Shown one piece after another: positions 42,024 to 50,971 of a stretch of 64,000 nt of DNA (position 1 is the stretch's first letter; every line of letters begins with the position of its first letter). Under the pieces are notes generated by a model. It was not told where the DNA came from. It worked only from the letters and a program-made list of their open reading frames with translations, and made no database searches. This DNA is from Phycisphaerales bacterium (lineage in GTDB: Bacteria > Planctomycetota > Phycisphaerae > Tepidisphaerales > Tepidisphaeraceae). The translations under genes and the position numbers were made by a program. The DNA is taken from assembly GCA_020847375.1 (NCBI GenBank), contig JADLCB010000005.1, positions 124,001 through 188,000 on the forward strand. Reading direction: 5' to 3'.

Positions 42024-42148
42024 CCGGCTGGCGCCCGGCTGACCATCGGTCGCCGACTCTGCGGGCAATTCGTAATTTTTCGCTCGGGCGCTTAGACTGG
42101 CCGGATTGTCCATCCGAAAGATTTCAGGCTGATTTAACTGGAGAATAT

Positions 42149-42493
42149 ATGAACCGTTTATGGTTGGCTGGATTCGTCGTCTTGATTGCCGGGCTGGTCG
42201 TGAGCGTTAATCAATCCGTTCTGGCTCAGGAGAGCGCCCCTGCCCACAAGGCAACTCTGACGGGCAAGGTGATTGTGGTTTATCTGAAAAGTGATCCCAA
42301 GGCCGGGGCCGTTTTGGAAAATATCCAGATCACCTCGCTTGGGGAGCGCTATTTCCTGGTCGGGTCGGGGGTTGATCTGGGCGATACTTCGCGGGCTGGC
42401 CTGATTCAGTGGATTCCGATTGACGACATCGGCAGGATTCACGAATTCAACGACATCAACGACCTGCGCGCCCGCACCCGGTCGGATAAATAA
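42149..42493 (+). CDS. Small exported protein, unrecognised
   Basis: A 114-residue protein with a signal peptide (LAGFVVLIAGLVVSVNQSVLA, cleavage before QES). The mature 87 residues contain ATLTGKVIVVYLKS and a short beta-rich domain (ILENIQITSLGERYFLVGSG-like) ending in an acidic and basic tail. GGAG five bases before the ATG decides the start; the longer frame upstream is spurious. No family recognised. A role at the membrane, possibly structural, is a guess. Confidence 0.65.
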   Translation: MNRLWLAGFVVLIAGLVVSVNQSVLAQESAPAHKATLTGKVIVVYLKSDPKAGAVLENIQITSLGERYFLVGSGVDLGDTSRAGLIQWIPIDDIGRIHEFNDINDLRARTRSDK

Positions 42494-42558
42494 TTTTTGT
42501 CATCAATTGCCCAAAAAGTCGGGCTGTCGTCCCGCTATTTTTGAAAGTTTACGGCCAT

Positions 42559-42846
42559 ATGGGTTTTTCCATACGCGAAATCGAATCGACGCCAAACCCC
42601 AACGCGATGAAGTTTGTGCTGGATCAATCCATCAGCGCCAAACCGATCAGCATCGCCGACGCCAGCCAGGCTGGGCAGCATCCAATCGCCGCCAGCTTGT
42701 TCAAGGTTGACGGCGTGGTCCGCCTGCTGCTTCTGAACGATTTTGTTACGGTCAACAAGGCCCCTTCAATCAAGTGGAGCGCCATCAAACCCAAAGTGGT
42801 GGCGATACTCAAAAAGGCTGATCCACGCGCCAATCCGAACCTTTGA
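42559..42846 (+). CDS. NifU/Nfu N-terminal-domain protein
   Basis: A 95-residue protein of the Nfu_N type: IREIESTPNPNAMKFVLDQ followed by ASLFKVDGVVRLLLLNDFVTVNKAP. Here the N-terminal Nfu domain stands alone, without the C-terminal CxxC scaffold domain, so it cannot hold an iron-sulfur cluster through that motif. Such stand-alone domains occur in several bacteria; the partner is unknown. The frame extends six codons upstream to a TTG. An intrinsic terminator follows. Confidence 0.85.
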   Translation: MGFSIREIESTPNPNAMKFVLDQSISAKPISIADASQAGQHPIAASLFKVDGVVRLLLLNDFVTVNKAPSIKWSAIKPKVVAILKKADPRANPNL

Positions 42847-42891
42847 TCAATCCTGAGCGTACAGACTACAGAGATTTGATCTTCCTCCTTG

Positions 42892-42926
42892 CCCCGCAGG
42901 TTACACCCACGCCTGCGGGGTTTTTT
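42892..42926 (+). terminator. Intrinsic terminator after the Nfu-N gene
   Basis: CCCCGCAGG and CCTGCGGGG form a 9-bp stem with an 11-base loop, followed by TTTTTT. It acts on the plus strand, about 45 bases past the stop codon, and separates this unit from the convergent coiled-coil gene. Confidence 0.92.
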
Positions 42927-42974
42927 ATGGTTCAGACGGCTCGTTGATACTTTGAAGCGTCGCTCCGTGCAGAA

Positions 42975-44189
42975 TCAGGCCGCCGACGCATTTTGATCCG
43001 ATTCGTCATGGGTTGACTGAACCTCATCGGCCCGTTCAGGATGAATTTGCACTTCAATTGCCGGTTGGTTAGCAGTGCCGGGCGCTGCCCCAGGTGATCG
43101 AGTCGCCGTTTCACGTAAACGCGCCAAACGCGCAGCCGCCTCGTCGGTACGCGCAATTTCACTGCACAAATTCTGACGGCGGGTGTCGATCAATTGTGAC
43201 ACGCACTGACCTAGTTGCTGTTCCACTCCATGGACGAGTCGATGCGCCTGCTTTTCCCAGTGCTGCATCTGCTGCTGCAGCTTTTCCTCCAGCTCGCGCC
43301 CCAGACTCGAACAGTGCGTTTGCAGATTGCCCAAGGTGGCTAATCGGCTGCCCAAGTCGCTAACCTGATTTTGAAAATTTTCGTTGGCTTGATCAAACTG
43401 GTCGATAACGGGCTGGATATTGGTCCGGGCCTGTTGACTGATGACACCGATCTGCTGCCCAATATCCTGCTGGATCGCCTGCACGGCTTGATTCGTCTGC
43501 ACATGCGCCTGCTCGAGCATCTGCCCCAGCCGATCCGACAAACCGCTTCCCACCTTGTCAGCCAGATCATCTGCCTGCTGGATGCAGATTTTCATCTGAT
43601 GGACAACCTGCTGGGCTTCAGCGCGAACCTGATTCAGTTGATGATCCAGCGCATTGCCAAGTGAGCGGGCGGATTCCGCCATCGTATCCAGCGCACGCTG
43701 ACAGTGAGCCTCCAAATCAGCTTTGACCTGCGTTCCCCGAGTCTGTGCTAGCTCCTGATGATCCTCCAGCCACTCAACCAGATGCTGGGAAAGGTCTTTG
43801 CGCGCTTCCTCACGCAACTGCTGGCCGGTTTCAACCAGCTTCTGCTGACTTTCGGCGGCCAGGGCGTTGATGCGCGCTTCGATCGGTTCAATCAGGCGGG
43901 TGATCTGCACTCGCGCTTCAGCCAATAAATCGCTGGTGATGACTGAAGCATTTTCCCGCAAATAAGGAATCTGGGCGATAATCGGCGAAAGCTCGCCGGT
44001 ATTGCGACGCAGGCTTTCCAGAAGCCCTTTGAGATTTTCCTCCGCCCGGGTTAAAAACTCCGCGCGAGCCGCCAGACGATTATCAAGCTCGATGGCCTGA
44101 TCGATCCGGCGGGAAACCGCCTTGTCAATCAAAGCTAAACGAGAGGCCTGCTCGGGCAGAGTGGGGATCGGCGTAGAAGACTGGGGCAT
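42975..44189 (-). CDS. Long coiled-coil protein of unknown function
   Basis: A 404-residue protein made almost wholly of predicted amphipathic helix: repeated stretches rich in E, Q, A, L and R, for example RAEENLKGLLESLRRNTGE and HLVEWLEDHQELAQTRG. There is no signal peptide or membrane segment. Ala-Gln-Gln-Ile-like heptad patterns run from about residue 30 to 350, followed by a Pro/Ala-rich disordered tail. It resembles apolipoprotein-like or DUF-type cytoplasmic coiled coils. No family can be named. It stands alone, downstream of the acidic protein gene's terminator. Confidence 0.75.
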   Translation of the reverse strand: MPQSSTPIPTLPEQASRLALIDKAVSRRIDQAIELDNRLAARAEFLTRAEENLKGLLESLRRNTGELSPIIAQIPYLRENASVITSDLLAEARVQITRLIEPIEARINALAAESQQKLVETGQQLREEARKDLSQHLVEWLEDHQELAQTRGTQVKADLEAHCQRALDTMAESARSLGNALDHQLNQVRAEAQQVVHQMKICIQQADDLADKVGSGLSDRLGQMLEQAHVQTNQAVQAIQQDIGQQIGVISQQARTNIQPVIDQFDQANENFQNQVSDLGSRLATLGNLQTHCSSLGRELEEKLQQQMQHWEKQAHRLVHGVEQQLGQCVSQLIDTRRQNLCSEIARTDEAAARLARLRETATRSPGAAPGTANQPAIEVQIHPERADEVQSTHDESDQNASAA

Positions 44190-44351
44190 GAAGCTGGCTC
44201 CGATAATATCGCGACTCAGCTACTGTCTTCGTCACAAACAGGGTATTTGGATGAGAATTTGCCATTGATTCATCGCCTGCCGATGGATCACGCGCACTAA
44301 ATGCAAAAATTGCCGCTTTTTACCTGTTTTTGTCCCGTTTGATCATCCATT

Positions 44352-44390
44352 AAAAAACCGGCATGCGATAAGGTTGTTATCACATGCCGG
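44352..44390 (-). terminator. Intrinsic terminator of the acidic protein gene
   Basis: On the minus strand CCGGCATGTGATAA and TTATCGCATGCCGG form a 14-bp stem with one mismatch and a 5-base loop, followed by TTTTTTAA. It lies about 110 bases beyond the stop of the gene at 44499-44981 and before the coiled-coil gene. The surrounding 310-base gap holds nothing else that I see. Confidence 0.9.
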
Positions 44391-44498
44391 ATGCTACTGA
44401 GTTGGAGGGCAAATTAACGTCCGATCAAACAATCAAGCGCCAGATCGACGCGACAGCATCAAAAACGGACACGTGCGGAAATTTGATCGATTCCACCA

Positions 44499-44981
44499 TC
44501 AAATCCACTGGTCACGAATGATTTTCAACTGTTCGTAATCTTCGTAATCCAGATAGTCAGGACATTCATCGGGGATCAAGCGGGCAAAGAAAATTTCCGC
44601 ATCATTCTCGATTTCTTCTTCGCTCTGGCCCATGGTCTGACGGGCAGCGTAAATGTCGTCTTCAATGCTGGCCAGCCGCAATACTTCCCGCCCGGCATAT
44701 TCACGAACCAGTGCCGCCAACGATCCATAAAAATTGCGCGTCGCCTCATCGGGCAACGGTGGCGGCTGACAGTGCCGCTTAATGGCATGACAGAAATAAC
44801 GATGCTTATCTTCCCAGCTTAATAGTGGATCAAGCCCCAACGTGATGTACTGCCCCACTTTCAACGATTGCCGCAAATACGTATCCCCGGCATCGTCGGC
44901 TTGACGAATACGTTTGGCGTACCAGATTTCAGGATGACCAATTTCCGGCAGCGGCGGAAATGTGTGTAGTTTCGTCAGCAT
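44499..44981 (-). CDS. Small acidic protein, unrecognised
   Basis: A 160-residue soluble protein with an acidic C-terminal half (ENDAEIFFARLIPDECPDYLDYEDYEQ) and an N-terminal half rich in aromatic and basic residues (PEIWYAKRIRQADDAGDTYLRQ). No signal peptide, membrane segment or cysteine motif is visible. GGGAG seven bases before the ATG decides the start; the longest frame adds 16 residues. It has its own terminator. No function can be proposed. Confidence 0.7.
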   Translation of the reverse strand: MLTKLHTFPPLPEIGHPEIWYAKRIRQADDAGDTYLRQSLKVGQYITLGLDPLLSWEDKHRYFCHAIKRHCQPPPLPDEATRNFYGSLAALVREYAGREVLRLASIEDDIYAARQTMGQSEEEIENDAEIFFARLIPDECPDYLDYEDYEQLKIIRDQWI

Positions 44982-45206
44982 CACACGCTCCCTGATTGTA
45001 GTATCGACCGCACGAAATGAAGCAATCACACCAGAATTGCAAGATAAGCATACCTTGGACTTGCTCCCAAATCAAGACAACAATATGACATTTTCTTGAT
45101 TTTCGGTTCTCGCCTTGGATTGATCGTCAAAACAGCCCTCTGAAGTTAAACCGCTTGAGGTTCAACCCAGATTGACGCTTCTAGCCGCAGCCCGCTGTGA
45201 TTGTCA

Positions 45207-47024
45207 TTATTCGCTGGCAGCAGGCGGCTTGATTACCGGCATGATGCTGCGGATGTTGGCTTCTTTGAGCTGACGATCATCAATCGGCGAAGGCGCTCCG
45301 CACATGATATCAGCACCGCTTTGCGTCTTGGGAAATGCGATGACATCACGGATATTGCCGATATTGCGCAGAATCATCACCATTCGATCCAGACCAAAGG
45401 CAATCCCACCATGCGGCGGCGCACCAAACTGCAGCGCATCGAGCAGGAAACCAAATTTCAGTTTCTGAGCCGCATCGTCAATCCCCAGCAGCGAAAAGAC
45501 TTTCTGCTGAGTATCCATGCGGTGAATACGAATCGAACCACCGCCGATCTCGCTGCCATTACAGACAATATCGTAGGCTTTGCTGCGGATTGATTCGATC
45601 GTTTCCTGATCGCGACCATCCAGTTTTTTCAGATCCTCATCCAGCGGCGCGGTGAATGGATGATGCGTACTGGAGTAGCGCTTTTCCTGTTCGTCATATT
45701 CAAAGGCGGGGAAATTCACGACCCAGACAAAGGCAAACTGGCTGGACGGTTTAAGTTGCAGATCGCGCGCCATTTTCAAACGCAACTCGCCGAGCACCCG
45801 GTGGACAATTTTGGGTTTATCGGCTGCAAAACAGAGCAAATCGCCATTTTTCGCCCCGGTCATCTCAATAATCTGTCCGGCGATCGGGTTGATGAATTTG
45901 GCGATACCGGTGTCAAATCCCTCGCCGCTGACCTTGGTCACCGCCAGCCCCTTGGCGCCATACTCCTTGGACCACAGCGCCAGCGCATCGGTCTGGGCAC
46001 GGGTCATTTTCGCCCCATCGGGTACGACAATGCACTTGACCATCGGCGCATTTTTGAAAACGCCAAAGTCGGTTGTATGAGCCAGCTCGGTAATGTCATG
46101 CAACTGCATCCCGAAACGCAGATCAGGCCGATCCGATCCATACAGGTTCATCGCCTGGTCATAATCCATGTGCGGGATCGGCGTGGAGATTTCAATTCCG
46201 AGAACCTCTTTCCAGATCTGTACCAGCAGGCCTTCCATATGCCCGATGATGTCCTGACGATCAATGAAACTCATCTCGACATCGAGCTGGGTAAATTCCG
46301 CCTGCCGGTCAGCCCGCGGGTCTTCATCACGAAAACAACGCACGATCTGCATGTACTTGTCGCACCCGCCAACCATGAGCAATTGCTTGAAAAGCTGCGG
46401 CGACTGCGGCAACGCATAAAAACTGCCGGCCTGCAGACGGCTGGGCACAATAAAATCGCGCGCCCCCTCCGGCGTGCTTTTCGTCAGGAAAGGCGTTTCG
46501 ATCTCCCAGAAACCCAGCGCCCCAAGATACTCACGCATGATGCGCGTCACCTGATGACGGACGCGCAGGGTTTGCTGCATCTCGGCGCGGCGCAGATCCA
46601 GAAACCGATATTGCAGGCGACGCTCTTCCTTGGGTGCATCAGCATCCGCCACTTCAAAATCAGGCAGGAACGGCGGCGTGGGGGACTGGCTGAGAATTTC
46701 CAACTGGCTGGCGTGAACTTCAATCTCACCGGTAGCCAGCCTGGGATTGACCAGCCCCTGACCGCGCGGGCCGACCGCGCCTTCAATGCTGATCACCCAT
46801 TCGCTGCGCAGCTTGCGGGCTTCATCATGCACCGCCTGACCACAGGTATCAGGATCAAAAACGATCTGGGTCAACCCTTCACGGTCGCGCAGGTCAATAA
46901 AAACCAGCCCGCCATGATCACGGTACGAATGAACCCATCCCGACAGGCGCACGCGCTGGCCTTGATCGCTGGAACGGAGCTGTCCACAGGTATGGCTACG
47001 ATAACGGGAGACAATGGCTGGCAT
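45207..47024 (-). CDS. aspS: Aspartyl-tRNA synthetase
   Basis: A 605-residue class II synthetase of the bacterial type, with an N-terminal OB-fold anticodon domain (RVRLSGWVHSYRDHGGLVFIDLRDREG), catalytic motif 1 region, motif 2 (RCFRDEDPRADRQAEFTQLDVEMSF), a GAD insertion domain and motif 3 (GIAFGLDRMVMILR). Full length for the bacterial family. Whether it is discriminating (Asp only) or non-discriminating cannot be settled here without gatCAB information. Confidence 0.95.
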   Translation of the reverse strand: MPAIVSRYRSHTCGQLRSSDQGQRVRLSGWVHSYRDHGGLVFIDLRDREGLTQIVFDPDTCGQAVHDEARKLRSEWVISIEGAVGPRGQGLVNPRLATGEIEVHASQLEILSQSPTPPFLPDFEVADADAPKEERRLQYRFLDLRRAEMQQTLRVRHQVTRIMREYLGALGFWEIETPFLTKSTPEGARDFIVPSRLQAGSFYALPQSPQLFKQLLMVGGCDKYMQIVRCFRDEDPRADRQAEFTQLDVEMSFIDRQDIIGHMEGLLVQIWKEVLGIEISTPIPHMDYDQAMNLYGSDRPDLRFGMQLHDITELAHTTDFGVFKNAPMVKCIVVPDGAKMTRAQTDALALWSKEYGAKGLAVTKVSGEGFDTGIAKFINPIAGQIIEMTGAKNGDLLCFAADKPKIVHRVLGELRLKMARDLQLKPSSQFAFVWVVNFPAFEYDEQEKRYSSTHHPFTAPLDEDLKKLDGRDQETIESIRSKAYDIVCNGSEIGGGSIRIHRMDTQQKVFSLLGIDDAAQKLKFGFLLDALQFGAPPHGGIAFGLDRMVMILRNIGNIRDVIAFPKTQSGADIMCGAPSPIDDRQLKEANIRSIMPVIKPPAASE

Positions 47025-47182
47025 AAATATAATTTCTTGATTGTGTTAACCGCTGGTCCGAGCCAAAACGCCGACCAGACAAAGGAGGATGGTATATCGT
47101 AAGGGTGGGCGAACAACAAGACCGGCGCCGTGGATCTGGCGCTGCGCGCAGGGAGCATTCCCAATGACGGGGGATGCTTAAT

Positions 47183-48088
47183 TTACTTGGAACCGTCCCG
47201 CTCCAATGCCCCCTGCTGCTCGGAGATGCGCAGGCGCAAAGCATCGAACCACTGGCGCGGGATGGTTCTCCCGCCCGCCAAGCCAAGCGCGATCTCCTTT
47301 TTGTTCGATCCGTGAAAATCGCTGCCGCCGGTTTTTAGCAGGCCGAACTTGTCCGCCAGGCGCGTGCATTGATCGATCCAGCTCTGGTCATGATCCGAAT
47401 GGAGCACTTCAATGCCGTCCAGACCCAGGTCAACCATCTCTTTAATAACCTTCTCCAGTTGAACCTCATCAGCCGTGTGCAACTGGAACGGATGCGCCAG
47501 CACGCAGACGCCCCCGCTGCGATGGATCGCATCAATAATCTGCTGGCGCGACACCCGCTCTTTATCAACATAGGCCAGACCGCCAGGCGCCAGATATTTA
47601 TCAAACGCCTGCTTGATCGAACTAACGTAGCCTTTCTTCAGCAAAACCGCTGCAATATGAGGCCGGCCAATCGGCTTGTGACCACCCGTTTGATCCGACG
47701 TGCCGATGCGTGCTTGTGCCTCAACTTCCTCCATCGAAATCGCGACATTCAGGCTTTGCAGTTTGGCGATAATGCGTGGATTACGATCGTCCCGCCCTTC
47801 CAGGAGCTGGCTGATTATCGCGCGCAGATCAGCACTGGCTGGATCGATACCATAACCCAACAGGTGCATCCGACCGGGATAAGGAAACACGGCGGATATC
47901 TCAATCCCCGTGACAAAATCAATGCCAAGTTGCGCCGCCTCGGCCGAAGCTTCTGCCAGGCCGTTGGTGGTGTCATGATCCGTCAGCGCCAGACCGGATA
48001 GTTTGTTTTTTTTGGCCAGACGTACAACATCGGCCGGAGAAAATGTGCCATCGGATGCAGTCGAATGGCAATGCAGATCAACATGAGA
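47183..48088 (-). CDS. PHP-domain metal-dependent phosphoesterase
   Basis: A 301-residue polymerase-and-histidinol-phosphatase (PHP) domain protein of the TrpH/YciV class. Metal-site motifs are VDLHCHSTASDGT, LALTDHDTTNG and the glutamate in VTGIEISAVF, with later histidines near GGVCVLAHPFQ and KTGGSDFHGS. Relatives hydrolyse 3',5'-nucleoside bisphosphates or trim RNA 5' ends. Linked to cysC by 48 bases: removal of the bisphosphate pAp is a logical companion to sulfate activation if that activity is present. The first ATG, seven codons earlier, is an alternative. Confidence 0.88.
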   Translation of the reverse strand, partial: SHVDLHCHSTASDGTFSPADVVRLAKKNKLSGLALTDHDTTNGLAEASAEAAQLGIDFVTGIEISAVFPYPGRMHLLGYGIDPASADLRAIISQLLEGRDDRNPRIIAKLQSLNVAISMEEVEAQARIGTSDQTGGHKPIGRPHIAAVLLKKGYVSSIKQAFDKYLAPGGLAYVDKERVSRQQIIDAIHRSGGVCVLAHPFQLHTADEVQLEKVIKEMVDLGLDGIEVLHSDHDQSWIDQCTRLADKFGLLKTGGSDFHGSNKKEIALGLAGGRTIPRQWFDALRLRISEQQGALERDGSK

Positions 48089-48136
48089 CATCAGTACCAA
48101 TTCCTTCAATAATTCGTGGGTTTCATTCGTTCGATT

Positions 48137-48784
48137 TTATCGATCAGATCCGCTTGTCTCACCATCAACCGCAGCGGGCGAAAAGTAACCACGCGCTTGC
48201 AGATACTGGATAACCGTCTGGGCTGCTGCCTCGGGCGTAAGTTGTTCCGTATCCAACACAATTTCAGCCTTGTCAGGTATTTCGTAGGGATCGTCAATTC
48301 CGGTGAATCCGGTGATCTGGCCTGCCCGCGCTTTTTTATACAGGCCCTTGGGATCGCGCGACTCCGCTGCTGCAAGGGTGGCTTTAATGTAGATCTCAAC
48401 AAAATCGCCCTGGGGCATCGACTGGCGCACAGCCTGGCGGTCGCGCTGATAAGGGCTGATGAAACTGGCGATGACAATCACCCCCGCATCCGTAAATAAT
48501 CGCGCCACTTCACCAATCCGGCGGATATTTTCCGTTCGATCTTCCGGGGAAAATCCCAGATTTTGATTCAATCCATGGCGAATGTTATCCCCATCCAGAC
48601 GATAACAAAGTCGTCCGCGCTGGATCAAATCACGCTCCAGCAGGCAGGCGATCGTGCTTTTACCCGCGCCGCTCAGCCCCGTCATCCAAAGTGTCACGCC
48701 GCGCTGGGCTAACAGATTTTGCCGGTCAGACCGGCTGACCAAACCTTCATGCCAGCGGATATTGCTTGAACGCTCTTGCGGCAT
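48137..48784 (-). CDS. cysC: Adenylyl-sulfate (APS) kinase
   Basis: A 215-residue APS kinase that makes PAPS from adenylyl sulfate and ATP. Walker A is GLSGAGKSTIACLL, followed by RLDGDNIRHGLNQNLGFSPEDRTENIRRIGEVARLF, the PAPS motif FISPYQRDRQAVR and GFTGIDDPYEIP. A longer frame reaches into cysK but its first 62 residues do not resemble the family; the ATG beginning MPQERSSNIRW matches the known N-terminal extension. It is downstream of cysK by 172 bases and upstream of the PHP gene, all on the minus strand. Confidence 0.9.
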   Translation of the reverse strand: MPQERSSNIRWHEGLVSRSDRQNLLAQRGVTLWMTGLSGAGKSTIACLLERDLIQRGRLCYRLDGDNIRHGLNQNLGFSPEDRTENIRRIGEVARLFTDAGVIVIASFISPYQRDRQAVRQSMPQGDFVEIYIKATLAAAESRDPKGLYKKARAGQITGFTGIDDPYEIPDKAEIVLDTEQLTPEAAAQTVIQYLQARGYFSPAAVDGETSGSDR

Positions 48785-48956
48785 ACGACACCAATGAAAA
48801 AACCAGCCGGCTGAAGATAACCGATCAAAAAAGAAATTGCCCGCTGACAAGCTCGATGCTGCACGAAAAACCAGAAAAATCTGCTTTCCGTACGACAACG
48901 CACCTGCGCGCGGGCAATTCCCCTCGCTTAATTTTACTGCATCGGTCTGCTCTTGC

Positions 48957-49919
48957 TTATTCAGCTTCAAACAACGGCGTGCTGAGATAACGCTCGCCGA
49001 AGCTGGGCAGAATCACGACGATGAGCTTGCCCTTGTTTTCCGGGCGCGACGCAACCTTGGCTGCTGCCGCCACCGCACCGCCGCTGCTGATTCCGGCGAA
49101 AATACCTTCTTCCTTGTGCAACCGACGCGCCCAAGTGAAGGCTTCTTCATCAGTCACCAGCACCGCTTCATCGACCGCCTTGATATGCAGGTTGGTCGGA
49201 ACAAAACCAGCGCCCAGACCCTGAATCTTGTGTTTGCCCGGCTTGAGTGGTTCATGCTTGAGCGTCTGCTCGATGACCGGCGACGTCGCCGGTTCAACCG
49301 CAATCGCCTTGAATGAGGGCTTGCGCGGTTTGATCGTTTCAGCCACACCCGTCAGCGTACCGCCCGTGCCTACGCCGCTGATCAAAATATCCACTTTCCC
49401 ATCGGTATCGGCCCAGATTTCCTCACCCGTGGTCTTACCGTGAATTTCCGGATTGGCCGGATTATCAAACTGGCGGGCGATAAAGGAATTGGATTCAGCC
49501 GCAGCCAGCTCTTCCATCTTCTTGATCGCGCCGGGCATGCCTTCTGCCGCTGGTGTCAGCACGAGCTTGGCGCCCAATGCCTTGAGTAGTTTGCGACGCT
49601 CGATCGACATCGATTCGGGCATGGTCAGCACCAGCTTGTATCCCTTGGAGGCCGACACAAACGCCAGAGCAATACCCGTGTTGCCGCTGGTGGCTTCAAA
49701 AATTGTCGTATCTTTGTTGATCTTGCCTGCTTTTTCCCCGGCTTCGATCATCGACAAACCGATACGATCCTTCACCGACGCCATCGGGTTGAAAAATTCG
49801 CACTTGACGACCACCGTGGCACCGCCGGGCGGAATAACGCGATTCAAGCGAACCAGCGGCGTACCGCCAATTGTCTCAGTGATATTATTATAAATCCGAC
49901 CTTCAGGTTTGCGTGGCAT
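48957..49919 (-). CDS. cysK: Cysteine synthase (O-acetylserine sulfhydrylase)
   Basis: A 320-residue PLP enzyme. The PLP lysine is in [14 protein letters not shown], the phosphate-binding loop is [11 protein letters not shown], and the substrate loop is [12 protein letters not shown]. It condenses O-acetylserine with sulfide to make cysteine. cysC and a PHP phosphoesterase gene follow it, suggesting a small sulfur operon. Its upstream region carries a promoter overlapped by a CTAG-rich dyad, so transcription is probably controlled by sulfur or cysteine status. Confidence 0.95.
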   Translation of the reverse strand: MPRKPEGRIYNNITETIGGTPLVRLNRVIPPGGATVVVKCEFFNPMASVKDRIGLSMIEAGEKAGKINKDTTIFEATSGNTGIALAFVSASKGYKLVLTMPESMSIERRKLLKALGAKLVLTPAAEGMPGAIKKMEELAAAESNSFIARQFDNPANPEIHGKTTGEEIWADTDGKVDILISGVGTGGTLTGVAETIKPRKPSFKAIAVEPATSPVIEQTLKHEPLKPGKHKIQGLGAGFVPTNLHIKAVDEAVLVTDEEAFTWARRLHKEEGIFAGISSGGAVAAAAKVASRPENKGKLIVVILPSFGERYLSTPLFEAE

Positions 49920-49982
49920 GATGCCTTGTCCCTTGTTGAACGAACGACTCTGAAATATCTACACCACACGCGATGCGTGGTA

Positions 49983-50020
49983 TTTCCTAGTTATACTAGC
50001 TAGAACTAGGAAATCGTCAA
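49983..50020 (-). promoter_or_regulatory. cysK promoter overlapped by a CTAG-rich dyad operator
   Basis: On the minus strand TTGACG (50015-50020) is followed by TATAAC (49990-49995, 19-base spacer) or TAGTAT (49993-49998, 16 bases). Both candidate -10 boxes lie within a 31-bp dyad: TTTCCTAGTT at 49983-49992 and its exact complement AACTAGGAAA at 50004-50013, with CTAGCTAG in the middle. CTAG, usually rare in bacteria, occurs four times in 23 bases. The position suggests a repressor site. I recall similar CTAG-type dyads for Rrf2-family sulfur regulators, but cannot name the factor. Confidence 0.65.
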
Positions 50021-50188
50021 CTATTTATCCATCATTTTTTTACTTTTTCAATTTTACAACTGAATTATTGCGGTTTTTGGCGAAATCGACCTGTCATTAG
50101 CGCACGGCTTGCCGTCAAACCGATCATTATTTCATAGTCATCTGATCGACAATCATGACCCGATTTTTCGATCAAGCACACAACTGCA

Positions 50189-50860
50189 CTACGGTGCCAG
50201 GCGTTCCATCCGCCACCAGCCTCCCGGCGTGCGGACATAGCGCAGCCGATCATGCAATCGACTTGCCCTGCCCTGCCAGTATTCAAAAACGGTCGGCTTC
50301 AAACGGTATCCACCCCAATACTCCGGCAGCGGCACTTCCCGCCCTTCAAAACGTTTTTCCAGTTCCGCCTGACGTTCATTCAACTCCGCCCGCGAACGAA
50401 TCACCGTACTCTGACGGCTGACCCATGCTCCGATCTGCGCTTCACGCGGGCGCGAGTGGAAATAACTTTCGCTCTCCGCCTTGTCGATACGCTCGACTGT
50501 CCCTTCCACGCGAATCTGCCGTTCCATACTCTGCCAGTAAAACAGGATGGATGCGCGCGGATTGCCTGCCAAATCGTGCCCCTTGCGACTTTCGTAATTC
50601 GTAAAAAAGACAAACCCCCGGGCATCGTATTCCTTGAGCAGCACAACCCGGATCGACGGAACACCCGACGCATTCACCGTCGCCAGCGACATCGCGTTGG
50701 TTTCAACAATTCCCGCCTGCTGGGCTTGATCAAACCAGTTGCCGAACTGCTTCATCGGATCCTGCGCCGCTTGGCGTTCATCCAACGAATCCTTGCCGTA
50801 ATCGATCCGCATTTCCTGCGGAACCATTGTCATCTTCAATGAGTCATCAGACTTACTCAT
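50189..50860 (-). CDS. pdxH: Pyridoxamine 5'-phosphate oxidase
   Basis: A 223-residue FMN oxidase that makes pyridoxal 5'-phosphate from pyridoxine or pyridoxamine 5'-phosphate. It has RIDYGKDSLDERQAAQDP at the N-terminus, FVFFTNYESRKGHDLAGNPRASILFYW in the core, and the C-terminal PEYWGGYRLKPTVFEYWQGRASRLHDRL. Length equals that of E. coli PdxH with this start; the frame extends 23 codons upstream. It stands next to cysK, itself PLP-dependent, but on a separate transcript. Confidence 0.94.
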   Translation of the reverse strand: MSKSDDSLKMTMVPQEMRIDYGKDSLDERQAAQDPMKQFGNWFDQAQQAGIVETNAMSLATVNASGVPSIRVVLLKEYDARGFVFFTNYESRKGHDLAGNPRASILFYWQSMERQIRVEGTVERIDKAESESYFHSRPREAQIGAWVSRQSTVIRSRAELNERQAELEKRFEGREVPLPEYWGGYRLKPTVFEYWQGRASRLHDRLRYVRTPGGWWRMERLAP

Positions 50861-50971
50861 AATTCGTTCAATCATATCACGTCGCGATTTTGACGGGTAT
50901 ACCCGCGTTACCCCACCACCGCTGCCCATCGCATTTCAACGATGGTTAATCTGACCTAACTAACGTAAAAA

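Noticed and set aside
45660..47102. 480-codon open frame on the plus strand
   Set aside because: It is antisense to aspS for its entire length and has a His/Arg/Gln-rich composition without any family resemblance, a shadow of the real gene.
48785..48970. 62-codon N-terminal extension of cysC overlapping cysK
   Set aside because: The added residues do not resemble APS kinases and the inner ATG matches the family N-terminus.
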